Assembly: GCA_001295865.1 (NCBI GenBank)
Contig: LJHW01000008.1
Coordinates: 79,600 to 143,599 of the forward strand
Direction of reading: 5' to 3'
Length of the DNA stretch: 64,000 nucleotides
Source: a beta proteobacterium AAP65
GTDB taxonomy: Bacteria > Pseudomonadota > Gammaproteobacteria > Burkholderiales > Burkholderiaceae_C
Part shown: positions 1-12,481 of the stretch, piece after piece
Position numbering within the stretch: position 1 is the first letter of the stretch
Layout: the number at the start of each line of letters is the position of its first letter
Made by a program: the position numbers and the translations under genes
The notes under the pieces: generated by a model
Database searches by the model: none
Seen by the model: only the letters and a program-made list of their open reading frames with translations
Told to the model about the DNA's origin: nothing

Positions 1-46
1 GGCAACCCTAGAATTCGCGTCTTTCCTTCAGACGGCACCGCGCGCC

Positions 47-2677
<2,631 letters not shown>

Positions 2678-2719
2678 GGCCCGGCGGCCCCCCGCGCTTT
2701 CACACCGGTCGGCCCGCGC

Positions 2720-3073
2720 ATGGTGGCCAAACGCCGCCTGCGCGATGGCGCGGCCGGCCCGCCCAACTGGCAACCCGCGCCCCCTCCGCCATGCCCGCTG
2801 TGTGGCCGCGTGGTGCTCGCCGGGCCCAGCGCCGACGTGCACCACTGGGTGCCGCGCAGCGAAGGCGGGCGCACCACGCCCGAGAACACGGCGCTGCTGC
2901 ACCGCGTGTGCCACCGCAAGCTGCACGCCACCTTCAGCGAGCGTGAACTGGCGCGCAACTACGCGCAGCCACTGGCGCTGTTGGCCCACCCCGAGATCGC
3001 GAGCTTCGTGCGCTGGGTGCAGCGGCAGCCGCCAGAATTCGTCGACAGTTCGCGCCGCCCGGCGCGGCGCTGA
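2720..3073 (+). CDS. Small HNH endonuclease-type protein
   Basis: A 117-residue protein with a compact HNH nuclease signature, the fold used by many DNA-nicking and DNA-cutting enzymes. Visible elements are a CPLC zinc knuckle (Cys25, Cys28), the His41-His42 pair in VHHWVPRSEGG, Asn56, and a second cluster CHRKLH (Cys64, His65, His69). The pattern is complete, so a metal-dependent nuclease activity is plausible. The N-terminal 24 residues are Pro/Ala rich and look disordered. The gene starts 42 nt after alaS on the same strand and may be read through from it. No methyltransferase, toxin partner or phage gene is adjacent, so it looks like a stand-alone housekeeping or orphan HNH protein rather than a restriction system. 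The substrate is unknown. Confidence 0.82.
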   Translation: MVAKRRLRDGAAGPPNWQPAPPPPCPLCGRVVLAGPSADVHHWVPRSEGGRTTPENTALLHRVCHRKLHATFSERELARNYAQPLALLAHPEIASFVRWVQRQPPEFVDSSRRPARR

Positions 3074-3085
3074 AGGGTCTCGGGC

Positions 3086-4936
3086 TCAGTCCAGCGGCAT
3101 CACATCGAAGGCGATGGTCAGCCGCTCCGCGGCGTCGTTGAAGGGCCGCGTGCCGTGCCAGGCCATGGACGGGAAGAGCACCAGCCGGCCCGGCCGCGGC
3201 TGCAGTTCGCGCTGCACCAGGCTGTCGCGGTCGATGCCGGGCAGCGGCAGGTCGGGTCGGCCGAAGCGCAGCCAACCCTCGCGCTGCGTGGCGTCATCAC
3301 ACACCTGCGGCACGCTCACGTAGTAGGCCGAACTCACCCAGCCGTGTGGGTGCACGTGGTCGGTGTGGAAACCCTGGCTGCGCAGTTTCGACGACCACGA
3401 GTCGGTGTAACGCCAGTCGCTTGCGGCGGCCGGCCGGCGCGACAGGAAGGGGTGCTGCGCATCGGCGGGCAGGCCCTCGATGTAGCGCTGCACAGCCTCG
3501 CTGATGCGGGCCTTCAGCGCGTCCACCAGCGGGTGCCGCTGGTCGAAGATATTGCCCACGGTCTGCGTGCCGCCGCGCAGCGTCTGGTCGATGGGCGCCT
3601 GGCTGTCGGCGTGCAGGCGCTGCAGTTCGGCCGCCAGCGCGAGGTTGAAGCTGGCCATGTCGGTAAAACCCGGCGGCGCTTCGAGGTCGAAGGCCTGCAC
3701 CAGGCGCTGCGGGTCGTCGGCCCGATCGGCACGTGATGCGTGCTCGCCGCCCAGCAGCCGCCAGGCCAGCACGCGCAAGGCCTGCGCGTGCTGGTGAGCG
3801 GGGTTGTGGCTGCAGGCGGCTTCGGCCGCGGCCAGCGCGGCATCGGGCCGGCCGGCCACCAGCAGGCTGGCGGCGTGGTTGGTGTGCAGTTCGGCGTCTG
3901 ACGGCGCGAGCGCCACCGCGCGGGCGTGGGCCGCGAGACCCGCTTCAACATCACCCAGGCGCACCAGGCAGCGCGCCAGGCCGTCTTGCAGGCCTGCAGC
4001 CTGGGGCAGGGCGGTGGCGGCGCGGGCGTAAGCCTCGGCGGCCTCGGCGTGGCGTTCGGCGCGCCAGAGCAGGTGGCCGTGCACACCGGCGAGCGCAGGC
4101 GGGGCGGCGGGGGCCGTTAACACCGCGCGCAGTTCCGCATCGAACTCGGCTTCGCCCAGGCGCCAGCGCAGGCGCGCGAGGTCGTAGAGCGCCAGCGCGT
4201 GCGTGGGTTCCCGCGAGAGCGCCTGCCGGTAAGCCGCCAAGGCCTCGCCGTGCCGGCCCAGGCTCTGCAGCGTGTTGCCGCGGTTGTAGTGCGCGTCGGG
4301 GGCGTCCAGGCCCAGGGCGGCGGCGCGGTCGTGGGTGGTCAGGGCTTCGGCGTGGCGGTGCTGGCGCTGCAGCAGCACGGCGCGGTTGTGCAGCAGGCCC
4401 AGGTGCTCGGGCGCGGCGGCCAGCGCCTTGTCGAGGGTGCGCAGTGCCGATTCCAGATGCCCGGCATCACCTTCGATCTGCGCGTGCAACTGCAGCATCG
4501 CCACGGTGGGCTGCGGCGCGGCGGCCAGTGCGGCGTTCAGGCTCTCGGCGGCTTCGGGCAGGCGCGCCAGGGCGTGCAGGGCGCGGGCGCGGTTGTAGTG
4601 CGCATCGGCATAGCCCGGCTGCAGGTCCAAGGCCTGGGCATAGGCGGCCAGGGCTTCTTCGGCGCGCTGCGTGGCCAGCAGCAGGTTGCCGAGGTTGTTC
4701 CACACGTGGGGCTGGCGGGTGTCGGCCTGCAGCGAACGGCGCAGCAGCGCTTCGGCCTGTGCAACATCGCCCTGCCGACGCCGCAGCCCGCCCAGCAGCT
4801 GCAGCGCCGCCGCGTGTTCGGGCTGCAACTGCAGGGCTTGCAGGTAGGCTGCTTCGGCCTGTTCAAAAAAGCCCTGTTGCTGGGCCTGGAAGCCGGCCTG
4901 CACCCAGGCGGCGGCAGTGGTGGGGGTGGCATTCAT
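3086..4936 (-). CDS. TPR-repeat protein fused to a 2-oxoglutarate/Fe(II) oxygenase domain
   Basis: The 616-residue product is built from many 34-residue tetratricopeptide repeats (roughly residues 5-400, with recurring patterns such as A.AAYLQALQLQPEHA and YNRGNTLQSLGRHGEAL). A C-terminal double-stranded beta-helix oxygenase domain follows (about 430-616). In that domain the iron-binding HxD is in FHTDHVHPHGW near residue 522, the distal His is in SMAWHGTRPF near residue 593, and a 2-oxoglutarate-binding Arg is in ERLTIAFD. The layout matches the family of TPR proteins ending in a putative 2OG-Fe(II) oxygenase. The TPR part would bind a protein partner and the oxygenase part would hydroxylate something, but the substrate is not evident. 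There is no signal peptide, so it should be cytoplasmic. It is convergent with the HNH gene, with only 12 nt between stops, and lies downstream of the TonB receptor terminator, so it is probably its own transcription unit. Confidence 0.85.
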   Translation of the reverse strand: MNATPTTAAAWVQAGFQAQQQGFFEQAEAAYLQALQLQPEHAAALQLLGGLRRRQGDVAQAEALLRRSLQADTRQPHVWNNLGNLLLATQRAEEALAAYAQALDLQPGYADAHYNRARALHALARLPEAAESLNAALAAAPQPTVAMLQLHAQIEGDAGHLESALRTLDKALAAAPEHLGLLHNRAVLLQRQHRHAEALTTHDRAAALGLDAPDAHYNRGNTLQSLGRHGEALAAYRQALSREPTHALALYDLARLRWRLGEAEFDAELRAVLTAPAAPPALAGVHGHLLWRAERHAEAAEAYARAATALPQAAGLQDGLARCLVRLGDVEAGLAAHARAVALAPSDAELHTNHAASLLVAGRPDAALAAAEAACSHNPAHQHAQALRVLAWRLLGGEHASRADRADDPQRLVQAFDLEAPPGFTDMASFNLALAAELQRLHADSQAPIDQTLRGGTQTVGNIFDQRHPLVDALKARISEAVQRYIEGLPADAQHPFLSRRPAAASDWRYTDSWSSKLRSQGFHTDHVHPHGWVSSAYYVSVPQVCDDATQREGWLRFGRPDLPLPGIDRDSLVQRELQPRPGRLVLFPSMAWHGTRPFNDAAERLTIAFDVMPLD

Positions 4937-4978
4937 CGACGCGGAGCATAAGCGGCGGCCTCGCAGCCGCTTCGGCCA

Positions 4979-5003
4979 TGAAAAAAGGGCCCGAAGGCCC
5001 TTT
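4979..5003 (-). terminator. Intrinsic terminator of the TonB-receptor gene
   Basis: Read on the minus strand, a GC-rich hairpin (arms AAAGGGCC and GGCCCTTT, with a TTCG tetraloop) runs into six T residues. It lies 24 nt past the stop of the receptor gene and about 40 nt before the next minus-strand start. The UUCG-type loop and U-tract are textbook features of a Rho-independent terminator. It should separate the receptor from the TPR-oxygenase gene. Confidence 0.88.
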
Positions 5004-5026
5004 GGGGTGTTCCGCAGGCGATGCCG

Positions 5027-8000
5027 TCAGAACTCGTAGCGCAGCGTGGCCTGCACGGCCCACTGCGATTCGCCTGCTTGCTGGCGCGTGTTGAGGGACT
5101 CCAGCGTACCCAGGCTGTAAACGTAGCGGCCGTTGTCCAGGCCGTTGAAGTTCACGAAGCTGCGGTTAGACGGGAAACCGATCTCATCGATACGGCCCCA
5201 CTTCTTGTTCAGCAGGTTGCCGAAGTTCAGGAAGTCGAGCGTGAAGGTCGTCTTGTGGCCCTTCATGAAGCCCGGCATCTCCTGGCTGAAGCGAACGTCG
5301 AAGTTGTTCACCCAGGGCGCGAAGCTGTTGTTGCGGCCCACCACACCGCCCTTGGCGGCGGCCAGGGCGCTGTTGCCATTGACGATCTCCCAGAAGCGCG
5401 CTTCTTCGGTGGCACCACCGCGGAACACCACCTCACCCGAACCCGGGGCCGACGGGATGTACATCAGGTCGTTGCCGCTGATGCCGTCGCCGTTCAGGTC
5501 GTTGATGTAGGTCCAGCTGTAGGGCTTGCCGCGGCGGCCCTCGTAGAACACGCCCACCGAGGTGCGGTAGTTGCCGACGAAGGCCTTGGCCCAGGTCAGG
5601 CTCGCGCTCACGCGGTCCTTCACGAGGTAGTTGCTGTTCTGCAGCACTTCTTCGTTGGGGTCGAAGCTGTTCTTGCCGTTCCAGTTCGAGCCCGAGGTCG
5701 AAGAGGTGAGCGGGCTCACTTCCTTGGCCGTCGTCATCGTGTAGGCCAGGTTCCAGCCAAAGCCCGAATTGGCCGGTTGGCCGATCTGCAGCGTGATGGC
5801 GTCGCTGTAGCCCAGGCTGGTCTTGCGGGCGATGATGACGTTGTTGAAGCTGGCGTTGCTCAGCGCGCGGTTGCGCGAACCTGCGCACGCACCCGAGGTG
5901 CTGAAGTTGCTGCCGCTCCAGCAGGCCGAGCTGTAGGTCTGCGGCGTGTAGAACAGCTTGCGGCCATCGGTGCCCGTGGCGGTCTGGCCGCCCAGGTTCA
6001 GGTGCTGGTAGTAGATGCCGGCCTTGTTCTCGATGTGCAGCCATTCGGCGCCCACCGTCAGGCGGCCCACCACCGGCAGCGGGGGCAGTTCGGCGTCGAC
6101 GGCCAGGTTGGCCTTCCACACCGCGGGCTGCTCGAGATCGCTGGAGACCAGGTCGACGTTGGGTGCGGGCGGCTGGCCCGTCAGCGCCGGCTGGTTGGCC
6201 GGGTTCGGGTTGAACAGCGCACCGGCGGTCTGGCAGTTGCCGAAGGACGTGCACGAGTACGTGCCCACGGCACGACCGGTGTTGCTGAACGGGTTGCTCA
6301 GCCAGACGTTGGCGGCAGCGCCTTGGAAGAGGCCGAAACCGCCGCGCAGTTGCAAGCGGTTTTCAGCAGTGCCGAGGTTCCAGTTGAAGCCAAAACGGGG
6401 CTGCACGAGGTTGGTGCCGTCCAGCGTGCGGTCGTTGCGCTCGCCGAAGCCGCCGGTGTTGCGCGTCACGGTGTTGGCGCCCGTCACGCTGCCGGCCACC
6501 AGGGCTTGCGCCACGGTGTCGTTGAACAGCGGCGACTCGGGCACGCTGCTCTGGTCGACACGCACGCCGACCATGATGTTCAGCTTGTCGGTGAGCTTGA
6601 AGGTGTCCTGCAGGAACAGGCCGGTGTTGGCGTAGCTCCACTGGGCCACACCGTCGTTGAGCGTGCGGCCTGCCAGCGGCAACTGCACCTGGTAGGAGAT
6701 GGGGCGGCCACGCTGGAAGTTTTCCAGCACGGTCAGCTCGCGCTGGGCCGCCGTCATGCTCTGCGCCGCGCCGCCACCCGTGGGGATGTAGGTGCCGGCC
6801 AGGGTGTTGGTGCCGCAGGCCGTCACGCGGCCGAAGCTGTAGTCCTCGTTGGCTTGGCAGGCGAAGGTGTAGTTGCCGTTGACGTCTTGCAGGAAGGCGT
6901 TGTAGACGTCGTTGTTGGCGTAGTCGAGGCCGAACTTCAGCTCGTGCTTGCCCAGGTTCCAGGTGGCACCGGCGTAGATGTCGGTGGTCTCGGTGCCCAG
7001 CACGTTGAAGTGGCGGCTGCGCTCCGTGCCCATGTTCAGGAAACGGTTGCCGGTGTTGAACGACTCACCGGCGCCTGCAGGGCCGTTGAAGCGCAGGCCG
7101 ATGGCCGGCAGGCGCACGCCGTTCACAGGCGTCGGCGCGCTGTCGTAGTTGCGCTGCGAGACCTTCAGCTCGGTGCTGAGGTCGGGCGTCCAGTCGGCGA
7201 ACCACTGGCCCACCACGCTCTCGATGGTCTTCGACTGGTTGTACCACCAGCTGCTCAGCGACAGGCCGGTGGCGCTGAAGCCCACCAGGAGGGGCTCGAG
7301 CTGCTCGGTCTTGGTGTAGCGGATGTTGGCGCGGTGGTTGTCGTTGATGTTCCAGTCCAGCTTCAGCAGCGTGTCCTTCACCGAAACTTCCAGGCCTTCG
7401 GGCACGGTGGAGGTACCGGCGTCGAAGTTCCAGGTGTTGCGTGCGATGGAGATGGCCTGGTCTATGGCCGACTGGCTGATGCCGACGTTGGTGCTGGCGC
7501 TGCCGATGGGGCCGTTGGTGGGCCGCGAGCGCGAGCTCTTCAGCTCTTCGTAGCTGGCGAAGAAGAAGAGCTTGTCCTTGATGATCGGGCCGCCCAGCGT
7601 GAAGCCGATGGTGCTCTCTTCGAAGGCCGGGGCGTCGAAGTAGGTGTCGGTGGTGCGGTTGTAGCGCTTTCCGACGAGGTTGTCGTCGCGCCAGACGTAG
7701 TAGACGCTGCCCTTGAACTCGTTGGTGCCGCTCTTGGTGACGGCGTTGATGTTCGCGCCGGTGTAACCCTTCTGCGTGACGTCGTAGTTGCTCAGGTTCA
7801 CCTGCACCGACTGGATGGCGTCGATGGAGATGGGCTGCTTGATCGTCGGCAGGTTGTTGGCTTCCAGGCCGAAGGTGTCGTTGGTGGTGACGCCGTCGAT
7901 GGTGATGCTGTTGAAGCGCGTGTTCTGACCGGCAGCGCTGATCTCGCCACGCTCCTTGTCGGTCTGGGCCAGGCGCGGGTCGGTGCGGGCGTAGTCCTGC

Positions 8001-8470
8001 AGGTTGCGCTGGATGGAGGCCAAGGCCGCCAGTTCGCGGCTGCCGAGGTTGGTGCCCGAGCCCATGGCGCTGCTGTTGAAGCGCTCGTTCACGCCGCGGC
8101 CGGTGACCACGATGGTCTGCGTGCCGCCGAGCGTGGCGTTCAGCGAGCCGGTTTCGGCCAGGTTCAGGAAGACGTTGTCACGCTTCTCGGTCTGGCCACC
8201 TTTGCTGATGGTGATGGTGTAGGGGCCGCCGGCGCGCAGGCCGCGCGCGCTATAGCGGCCGCTGGTGTCGGTGGTGACCGTGTTGGTCGAACCCGACTCC
8301 ACGTGCACGATGACCACCGTGGCGCCGGCCACCGGCTTGCCGTCGCCGCCGACGATCAGGCCACCGAGGCTGGCCGTCGTGTTCTGTGCAAAGGCGGGTG
8401 CCGCGGCAACCACCGCCACGGCCACGGCCATTGCGGTGCGAGAAAAGCCCATCCAGTCCCGGTTGTTCAT
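5027..8470 (-). CDS. Oar-like TonB-dependent outer-membrane receptor
   Basis: A 1147-residue outer-membrane protein. It begins with a signal peptide (MNNRDWMGFSRTAMAVAV, cleavage near AFA-QN at about residue 29). Next come a carboxypeptidase-regulatory-like beta-sandwich (about 33-115, SLGGLIVGGDGKPVAGATV), a plug region with the Oar-type signature around NTRFNSITIDGVTTNDTFGL (about 180-200) and a long beta-barrel ending in an aromatic residue (ATLRYEF), as outer-membrane barrels do. Such receptors take up large substrates using TonB energy; in Oar-type members the ligand is often unknown. No siderophore or B12 genes are adjacent, so no ligand can be assigned. The start at 8470 is supported by a GAGGG ribosome-binding site about 10 nt upstream and by the signal peptide. 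A leader hairpin and a strong terminator frame it as a single-gene unit. Confidence 0.9.
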   Translation of the reverse strand: MNNRDWMGFSRTAMAVAVAVVAAAPAFAQNTTASLGGLIVGGDGKPVAGATVVIVHVESGSTNTVTTDTSGRYSARGLRAGGPYTITISKGGQTEKRDNVFLNLAETGSLNATLGGTQTIVVTGRGVNERFNSSAMGSGTNLGSRELAALASIQRNLQDYARTDPRLAQTDKERGEISAAGQNTRFNSITIDGVTTNDTFGLEANNLPTIKQPISIDAIQSVQVNLSNYDVTQKGYTGANINAVTKSGTNEFKGSVYYVWRDDNLVGKRYNRTTDTYFDAPAFEESTIGFTLGGPIIKDKLFFFASYEELKSSRSRPTNGPIGSASTNVGISQSAIDQAISIARNTWNFDAGTSTVPEGLEVSVKDTLLKLDWNINDNHRANIRYTKTEQLEPLLVGFSATGLSLSSWWYNQSKTIESVVGQWFADWTPDLSTELKVSQRNYDSAPTPVNGVRLPAIGLRFNGPAGAGESFNTGNRFLNMGTERSRHFNVLGTETTDIYAGATWNLGKHELKFGLDYANNDVYNAFLQDVNGNYTFACQANEDYSFGRVTACGTNTLAGTYIPTGGGAAQSMTAAQRELTVLENFQRGRPISYQVQLPLAGRTLNDGVAQWSYANTGLFLQDTFKLTDKLNIMVGVRVDQSSVPESPLFNDTVAQALVAGSVTGANTVTRNTGGFGERNDRTLDGTNLVQPRFGFNWNLGTAENRLQLRGGFGLFQGAAANVWLSNPFSNTGRAVGTYSCTSFGNCQTAGALFNPNPANQPALTGQPPAPNVDLVSSDLEQPAVWKANLAVDAELPPLPVVGRLTVGAEWLHIENKAGIYYQHLNLGGQTATGTDGRKLFYTPQTYSSACWSGSNFSTSGACAGSRNRALSNASFNNVIIARKTSLGYSDAITLQIGQPANSGFGWNLAYTMTTAKEVSPLTSSTSGSNWNGKNSFDPNEEVLQNSNYLVKDRVSASLTWAKAFVGNYRTSVGVFYEGRRGKPYSWTYINDLNGDGISGNDLMYIPSAPGSGEVVFRGGATEEARFWEIVNGNSALAAAKGGVVGRNNSFAPWVNNFDVRFSQEMPGFMKGHKTTFTLDFLNFGNLLNKKWGRIDEIGFPSNRSFVNFNGLDNGRYVYSLGTLESLNTRQQAGESQWAVQATLRYEF

Positions 8471-8498
8471 GTGTAGTCAGCCCTCTGAAATGAAAGGA

Positions 8499-8517
8499 GA
8501 CCCGCTGCAGGCGGGTC
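8499..8517 (-). other. Hairpin in the leader of the TonB-receptor gene
   Basis: A 7-bp inverted repeat (arms GACCCGC and GCGGGTC, 5-nt loop) lies 29 nt upstream of the receptor start codon, just before its ribosome-binding site. It could affect mRNA stability or translation, or be chance in GC-rich DNA. Nothing else recognisable was seen in the 268-nt gap 8471-8738. Confidence 0.35.
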
Positions 8518-8738
8518 GCGATCGTGTAACAACTGTGCGACGAAATCGCCGCCCTGGCGCGGGAGCCGGGGCGCTCATTCGTCCGAAGAAATCCGCCTTG
8601 ACGTTGCCGCCTGGCTGTGGTGCGCCGGTTCGCAAGAAGCGTGCCCCGGCATGGTCCCCGCGAGACGTTCCATTTTCGTGACAAGACGTGGCGTGGGACA
8701 CTCGGGGTGGTGTTTTCGCCACGCATTGCCCGCGCTTC

Positions 8739-9295
8739 ATGCCAGAAATACCCCCCATCCACGTGCGCCGTGCTCGGCCCGACGACGCCGCGGACTTCGC
8801 CCGGATGATGGGCGAGCCGGGTGTCTACGCCAACCTGATGCAGCTGCCGCTGCCCAGCGAGGCGCTGTGGCGCAGGCGCCTGGAAGCTGCCGCCGAGCCC
8901 GACCGGCCCGATCTGCAACTGGTGGCCGAGCAGGGCGGCGTGGTGGTGGGCAGCGCCGGCCTGCACCCGATGCCGCAGCTGCGCCGTCGCCATGCCGCCA
9001 TGCTGGGCATCAGCGTGGTGCCGGCGGCCCAGGGCCAGGGCGTGGGCCGCGCGCTGATGCAGGCGCTGTGCGACTACGCCGACGGCTGGGCGCAGCTGCT
9101 GCGCATCGAACTCACCGTTTTCACCGACAACACACGCGCCATCCGGCTGTACGAGCGTTTCGGCTTCCGCCACGAAGGCACGCACCGCGCCTACGCGCTG
9201 CGCAACGGCGTCTACGCCGACGTGCACGCCATGGCGCGCCTGCACCCGCGCCCGCCCGTGCTTCCACTTCCCCCTCCTGACCCCACGCCCGCACC

Positions 9296-9299
<4 letters not shown>
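8739..9299 (+). CDS. GNAT-family N-acetyltransferase
   Basis: A 186-residue protein with the Gcn5-related acetyltransferase fold, which transfers an acetyl group from acetyl-CoA to an amine. It opens with [18 protein letters not shown], a typical beta1-alpha1 start. The acetyl-CoA loop is in [22 protein letters not shown] (Q/R-x-x-G-x-G/A motif), followed by [22 protein letters not shown], typical of the PhnO/RimI-like subgroup including Aac/YhhY-type enzymes. The longer frame could begin at 8688, but the ATG at 8739 places the conserved fold directly at the N-terminus. Its stop overlaps the next gene by ATGA, so the two are probably co-translated. The substrate is unknown. Confidence 0.85.
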
Positions 9300-10081
<782 letters not shown>

Positions 10082-10103
10082 GCCGCCGCACGCGAGCGGC
10101 GCA

Positions 10104-11111
10104 TCAGGCGTAGCTGAGTTCCCTCGCCTTGCCCCAGAACACCCGGTAGCTGAAGATCGTGTAGCCCACGATCGCCGGCACCGTGATGGCGCAGCCGATG
10201 GCGATGACGGCCAGGCTCTCGGTGGCACTCGCGGCCTGCCAGATGGTCAGGCGGTCGATCACCACGTAGGGGAAGAGGCTGTAGGCCAGCCCGATGGCCC
10301 CGAGCAGGAAAACCGACACCACGGCCACGAAGGGCGCCCAGCACAAGCGCCCCAGCACCTGCTTGCTGTTGAGCACGGCGCGCGCCGTCACCAGCGCGGC
10401 CAGCGTCATCAGCGGGATGGGCAGCAGCGCGATGAACTCGGGCATCGTGAACCAGCGCGCGCGCACGGTTTCGCTCACCACCGGCGTGGCGAGGCTGATC
10501 AGGCCCATGCCCGCCACCACCGGCGCCCAGGCCAGCTTGGCCCACTTGACGGCGTGCCGCTGCAGTTCGCCCTCGGTCTTCATGATCAGCCAGCCGGCGC
10601 CCAGCAGCACGTAGGCCGCCGGCAGCAGCAAGGCGATCACGCCCGCGAACAGCAGAAAGGGCCAGCCTTCCTGCAGCCCGGTGATGTAGCGCCCGAGCAT
10701 CCAGCCCTGCGACACGGCCGCGATGCCGGAGCCGGCAAAAAACGCAAAGTTCCACAGCGGCTTGTGCACCGCCTGCGCCTTGACGCGGAAGTCGAAGGCC
10801 ACGCCGCGCAGGATCAGCCCCACCAGCATCAGCGCCACCGGCAGGTACAGCGCGGTCAGCACCATGCCATGCGCCTTCGGGAAGGCGATCAGCAGGATGC
10901 CCACGCCCAGCACCAGCCAGGTTTCGTTGGCGTCCCAGAAGGGGCCGATGCTGGACACCATGGTGTCCTTTTGCGCATCGCTGGCGCGGTGCAGCAGCAG
11001 GCCCACGCCAAGGTCGTAGCCGTCGAGGATGACGTAGGCCAGCATCGCCAGGCCCATGAGGGCCAGGAAGATGACAGGCAGGGCTTCGCCCCAGTTCACG
11101 GCCGCGTTCAT
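10104..11111 (-). CDS. cydB: Cytochrome bd-type quinol oxidase subunit II
   Basis: A 335-residue polytopic membrane protein matching CydB/CioB, the structural second subunit of cytochrome bd quinol oxidase. The enzyme reduces oxygen to water with electrons from quinol in the cytoplasmic membrane. The start region LMGLAMLAYVILDGYDLGVGLLL and the segment PFWDANETWLVLGVGILLIAFPKA are the family hallmarks, and about eight hydrophobic helices are visible. It is the last gene of gbsR-cydA-cydB and overlaps cydA by ATGA. No small cydX-like gene follows; the 22 nt to the convergent yecA stop leave no room for one. Confidence 0.96.
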   Translation of the reverse strand: MNAAVNWGEALPVIFLALMGLAMLAYVILDGYDLGVGLLLHRASDAQKDTMVSSIGPFWDANETWLVLGVGILLIAFPKAHGMVLTALYLPVALMLVGLILRGVAFDFRVKAQAVHKPLWNFAFFAGSGIAAVSQGWMLGRYITGLQEGWPFLLFAGVIALLLPAAYVLLGAGWLIMKTEGELQRHAVKWAKLAWAPVVAGMGLISLATPVVSETVRARWFTMPEFIALLPIPLMTLAALVTARAVLNSKQVLGRLCWAPFVAVVSVFLLGAIGLAYSLFPYVVIDRLTIWQAASATESLAVIAIGCAITVPAIVGYTIFSYRVFWGKARELSYA

Positions 11112-12481
11112 GCGCTCACCGCCTGACCGCCTTCACGCACCGGGGCGCCGGGCATGTCCACCGGTTTCTCGGCCATGTACTTCACCACGCCCACGTAGGC
11201 CACGATGAGGCCGAGGTAGACGGTGACGTAGAGCGCCAGCGTCAGCGCGACCATCGGGCTGGGCACGCTGGCCACCACCTCGTCCACGCGCAGCAGGCCG
11301 TAGACCATGAAGGGCTGGCGGCCGATCTCGGTGACGTACCAGCCGGCCACCGTGGCCACCCAGCCTGAGAAGCTCATGCCCGCCAGGCCCCACAGCAGCG
11401 GCCGCGGCAGTTTTTCGGCCACCCAGGCGCGGCGGCGGTAGAGCCACAGGCCCACCCAGCTGAAGACCAGCATCAGCATGCCGGCGCCCACCATCACGCG
11501 AAAGCCGTAGAACACCGGCTTCACCGGCGGGTGCTCGTAACCCTGGGCCGGATCTTTCGCTTTGAACTCGTTCAGGCCCTTGATCTCGCCGTCGAGCTCG
11601 TGCGTAAGGATGAGCGAAGCCATCTTCGGGATGCCGATCTCGAAGTGGTTGCTGCGCGTGGTTTCATCGGGCACGGCGAAGAGCAGCAGCGGCGCGCCTT
11701 TTTCGGTTTCCCACACGCCTTCCATCGCGGCCACCTTCTGTGGCTGGTGCTGGAGCGTGTTCAGCCCATGGAAGTCGCCAGCCAAGATCTGCAGCGGGAT
11801 CAGCACCGCGCCCATCGTCAGCCCGGCGCGCAGCACCTTGGGCGTGCTGGCGTTGGCCTTGCCCTTGAGCACCTGCCAGGCGCTCACGCCGGCCAGCACG
11901 AAGGCCACCGTCAGGCCGCTGGCCAGCAGCACGTGCACCAGGCGGTAGGGGAAGCTGGGGTTGAAGATGACCTCCAACCACGAGGTGACGAAAAACTCGC
12001 CGCCGCGAATTTCATAGCCGGCCGGCGTGTGCATCCACGAGTTCAGCGCCAGGATCCAGAAGGCACTCATCGTCGTGCCGAAAGCCACCAGGAAGGTGGC
12101 GATGAGGTGTGCACGTTCGCTCACCTTGCCGTGGCCGAAAAGCATGATGCCCAGGAAGGTGGCCTCCAGGAAAAACGCCGTCAGCACCTCATAACCCAGC
12201 AGCGGCCCGGCGACGTTGCCCACGCGTTCCATGAAGCCCGGCCAGTTGGTGCCGAACTGGAAGCTCATGGTGATGCCGCTGACCACGCCCAAGGCGAAGC
12301 TCAGCGCGAAGACCTTGGTCCAGAAGCGGTAGGCCATCAGCCAGGCGTCGTTGCGCGTCTTCAGCCAGCGCAGGCGGAAGAACAGCAGCGTCCACCCGAG
12401 CGCGATCGTCAGCGTCGGGAAGAGGATGTGGAAGGTGATGTTGGCCGCGAACTGCATGCGGGCCAGGATCAGGGCGTCCAT
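11108..12481 (-). CDS. cydA: Cytochrome bd-type quinol oxidase subunit I, CIO-like
   Basis: The haem-bearing subunit of cytochrome bd oxidase, 457 residues. His18 (in NITFHILFP) matches the conserved haem b595 ligand, and the His in RLVHVLLASGLTV matches a b558 ligand. The GRQP motif is present as EIGRQPFMVYGLLRVDEV. Length and the short quinol loop (the E. coli enzyme is longer, about 522 residues) resemble the cyanide-insensitive CioA group rather than E. coli CydA; GRQP-x-x-VYGLLR is typical of CioA. High-affinity or cyanide-tolerant respiration is therefore likely, though this is inferred from family resemblance. The stop of the upstream gbsR and this start overlap as TGATG, so regulator and oxidase are one operon. 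Confidence 0.95.
   Translation of the reverse strand: MDALILARMQFAANITFHILFPTLTIALGWTLLFFRLRWLKTRNDAWLMAYRFWTKVFALSFALGVVSGITMSFQFGTNWPGFMERVGNVAGPLLGYEVLTAFFLEATFLGIMLFGHGKVSERAHLIATFLVAFGTTMSAFWILALNSWMHTPAGYEIRGGEFFVTSWLEVIFNPSFPYRLVHVLLASGLTVAFVLAGVSAWQVLKGKANASTPKVLRAGLTMGAVLIPLQILAGDFHGLNTLQHQPQKVAAMEGVWETEKGAPLLLFAVPDETTRSNHFEIGIPKMASLILTHELDGEIKGLNEFKAKDPAQGYEHPPVKPVFYGFRVMVGAGMLMLVFSWVGLWLYRRRAWVAEKLPRPLLWGLAGMSFSGWVATVAGWYVTEIGRQPFMVYGLLRVDEVVASVPSPMVALTLALYVTVYLGLIVAYVGVVKYMAEKPVDMPGAPVREGGQAVSA

Noticed and set aside
5021..8476. 1151-residue frame antisense to the TonB receptor
   Set aside because: It mirrors the receptor codons, and its translation lacks domains and consists of Gly/Val/Ala/His repeats.
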